Source: an uncultured Anaerolineae bacterium (GTDB taxonomy: Bacteria > Chloroflexota > Anaerolineae > Anaerolineales > UBA4823). Taken from it: a DNA stretch of 8,200 nt. The translations under genes were made by a program, and so were the position numbers. Positions within the stretch are counted from its first letter, which is position 1; each line of letters starts with the position of its first letter. The DNA lies in contig CAKZNJ010000016.1 in assembly GCA_937129505.1 (NCBI GenBank), forward strand, positions 1 through 8,200. Reading direction: 5' to 3'. The notes under the pieces are model-generated. The model saw only the letters and a program-made list of their open reading frames with translations, ran no database searches and was not told where the DNA came from. Positions 6,824 to 8,200 of the stretch are shown one piece after another.

Positions 6824-8200
6824 GTGCTAGCTGGTTGTCTGCGCACCAATTTCGGATACAGCCAAACGAGAAACCCTAACAGCAACAGCAGACCTGCGCC
6901 AAACAGATAAGGACGCAGGCGGTACAACCAAACCGCTGTTGAGGGCTGTAAGGGTTCAACCCGCACCGCGCCGCCGCGTATATCCATGCCAACTCCTTGT
7001 GCCATCCCTTCCCCAATGAGGTAAACATCCCCCGCTAAATCATACCAGCCGTTAGCGCTATGTTTCAGGCTGACAATAAGTTGATCCATTAAAGCCTCTT
7101 GACCGCTGTTGCTCAGCAATAGGACTTGACGTTTATTGTGTTCAAAAGCCTGAAGCGCAGCGATGGGGTTTTTACTTTCAAAGCGCATCACTTCTTGCCC
7201 AGAAATATTGAGCACACGGAAGGGCTGCATCTCAAGGGGAGGTTTGAGAGCGGCGATCTGTGAAGGGTCGCTTTGAACCACAACCCAGTCTTTTGGACTG
7301 GTGCTCGCCGCCTGCCAATCAGCCCAGCTCAAGCGAAGAGGTTTCTTGGATGCACGCTGGAGAGCACTAATCAAGTCGGCTGCGCGGCGCAAGTTAGCGG
7401 CGGTGAGTGGCTCAATAGTGACCAAAAAGTCGGGAAATAAACTCTGAGGGAAACGCAGAAAACCAGGACCTAAATTTTGTCCCTCATCGAACTGAAGGTA
7501 AGAGCTTTCCCAAAGTTGAGCTGTGAAGGGACGAATACCAATGCGACACTCACCTTCCCGCGGTGTGTAATCGAAGCGGACGGTCAGCGTGTTTTCGCGC
7601 CTTAGAACAGTGTCTGGCAAAGATAGGTAGAGGTCAAAGTCGGTTCTGGTAGTTAATAGTTCGGAATGAACCTGCGCCCCATTGAAGAGCACGCTCAGAT
7701 TGGCGCTAGCGAGGGCTTCGACCGGGGTATGTGCGCCTACCAAACGGACACGCAAATTACGGATGGAGCCACCAAGATCGGCTTGGGAGAAGGCAAAAGA
7801 GATATCCATTCGTCCCACACCACTTACTTGCTGGAGAGAATAGCCCAAATCGGACAGAGTGATCGTCCTAGCGTTCACCTGGGTGGGGTCTTTCCATTCT
7901 AAAACCTCTACTTGGCGGTCAACCGCTAGTTGGTTAAAATGACCGCTCAGCCAAGCGCTGTGAATTGAGAGAGCATTTCCTTCCCCTTGCACAATTAACG
8001 TAGGTAGGGGGGAGTCGTCTTGCAGGATAATACCAGCTTGGGGGTGAGTGCGTAGAATAATTCGCCGCGCCAACGGCTGACCGCGCATTGCTTCGGGGAT
8101 GTCAGCTGAGTCGCTAATAAACAGGGAAAATGGTTGATTGGCATAGCGCGTTGTGAGGAAAGCTACTAAACGGAGCGCGGCTTCGGCTTGACTAGGGGTG
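6820..8200 (-). CDS. BcsB-like polysaccharide synthase accessory subunit, C-terminal part (cut by window edge)
   Basis: The visible 459 residues are open to the window edge; an internal ATG at 8088 is not the real start, because in-frame coding with similar character continues upstream (ending SLFISDSADIPEA before it). BcsB is the extracytoplasmic partner of the cellulose synthase BcsA: it guides the nascent glucan and anchors to the synthase through one C-terminal helix. Here a jelly-roll-like segment with LSVLFNGAQVHS and NTLTVRFDYTPREGEC is followed by an alternating alpha/beta segment. A single C-terminal membrane helix (about 431-449, LFGAGLLLLLGFLVWLYP) comes last, with a short basic tail. 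That order matches the second half of BcsB; full proteins are usually 650-800 residues. The stop overlaps the next start as ATGA, tying it to the glycosyltransferase. Similarity is by architecture and motifs, so call it BcsB-like rather than BcsB. Confidence 0.82.
   Translation of the reverse strand, partial: TPSQAEAALRLVAFLTTRYANQPFSLFISDSADIPEAMRGQPLARRIILRTHPQAGIILQDDSPLPTLIVQGEGNALSIHSAWLSGHFNQLAVDRQVEVLEWKDPTQVNARTITLSDLGYSLQQVSGVGRMDISFAFSQADLGGSIRNLRVRLVGAHTPVEALASANLSVLFNGAQVHSELLTTRTDFDLYLSLPDTVLRRENTLTVRFDYTPREGECRIGIRPFTAQLWESSYLQFDEGQNLGPGFLRFPQSLFPDFLVTIEPLTAANLRRAADLISALQRASKKPLRLSWADWQAASTSPKDWVVVQSDPSQIAALKPPLEMQPFRVLNISGQEVMRFESKNPIAALQAFEHNKRQVLLLSNSGQEALMDQLIVSLKHSANGWYDLAGDVYLIGEGMAQGVGMDIRGGAVRVEPLQPSTAVWLYRLRPYLFGAGLLLLLGFLVWLYPKLVRRQPAST

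Overview
The window looks like chromosomal DNA from a bacterium of moderate GC content, with densely packed genes almost all on the minus strand. No tRNA, rRNA, CRISPR array, insertion sequence or integrase is visible. A filamentous Chloroflexota (Anaerolineae-like) host is my best guess. It rests on the mix of a small DUF2721 membrane protein, a Gly/Met-rich exported helical protein, an archaeal-type aspartate-semialdehyde dehydrogenase and an MshEN-glycosyltransferase fusion. This is inference from remembered family distribution, not a measured placement.

Layout, left to right. (1) 1-495, minus: the N-terminal 165 residues of aspartate-semialdehyde dehydrogenase (asd), cut by the window edge, with a TATAAT box and Shine-Dalgarno upstream. 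(2) 496-797: a non-coding gap with a hairpin terminator at 735-765. (3) 798-1352, minus: a small secreted protein with a signal peptide. (4) 1353-1568: a divergent promoter region. (5) 1569-2066, plus: a DUF2721-type membrane protein, probably translated from a leaderless mRNA starting at GTG. (6) 2035-3015, minus: MoaA, GTP 3',8-cyclase of molybdenum cofactor synthesis, overlapping the previous gene tail to tail by 32 bp. (7) 3080-3471: a non-coding stretch rich in short degenerate repeats. (8) 3472-8200, minus: a three-gene operon that runs off the right edge.

The operon is the most interesting part. Its order of transcription is a BcsB-like periplasmic/extracytoplasmic cellulose-synthase partner (C-terminal 459 residues visible), then a 633-residue processive family-2 glycosyltransferase with an N-terminal MshEN (GspE N-terminal) domain, then a 499-residue polytopic protein resembling GT-C glycosyltransferases. 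The first two genes overlap by ATGA and the next two by 50 bp, so they are probably translationally coupled. The reading I favour is a cellulose-synthase-like exopolysaccharide machine in which cyclic di-GMP is sensed by MshEN fused in front of the catalytic domain, instead of the C-terminal PilZ domain of BcsA. The third gene may modify or extend the product. The polymer, the outer parts of the machine and the operon promoter lie beyond what this window shows.
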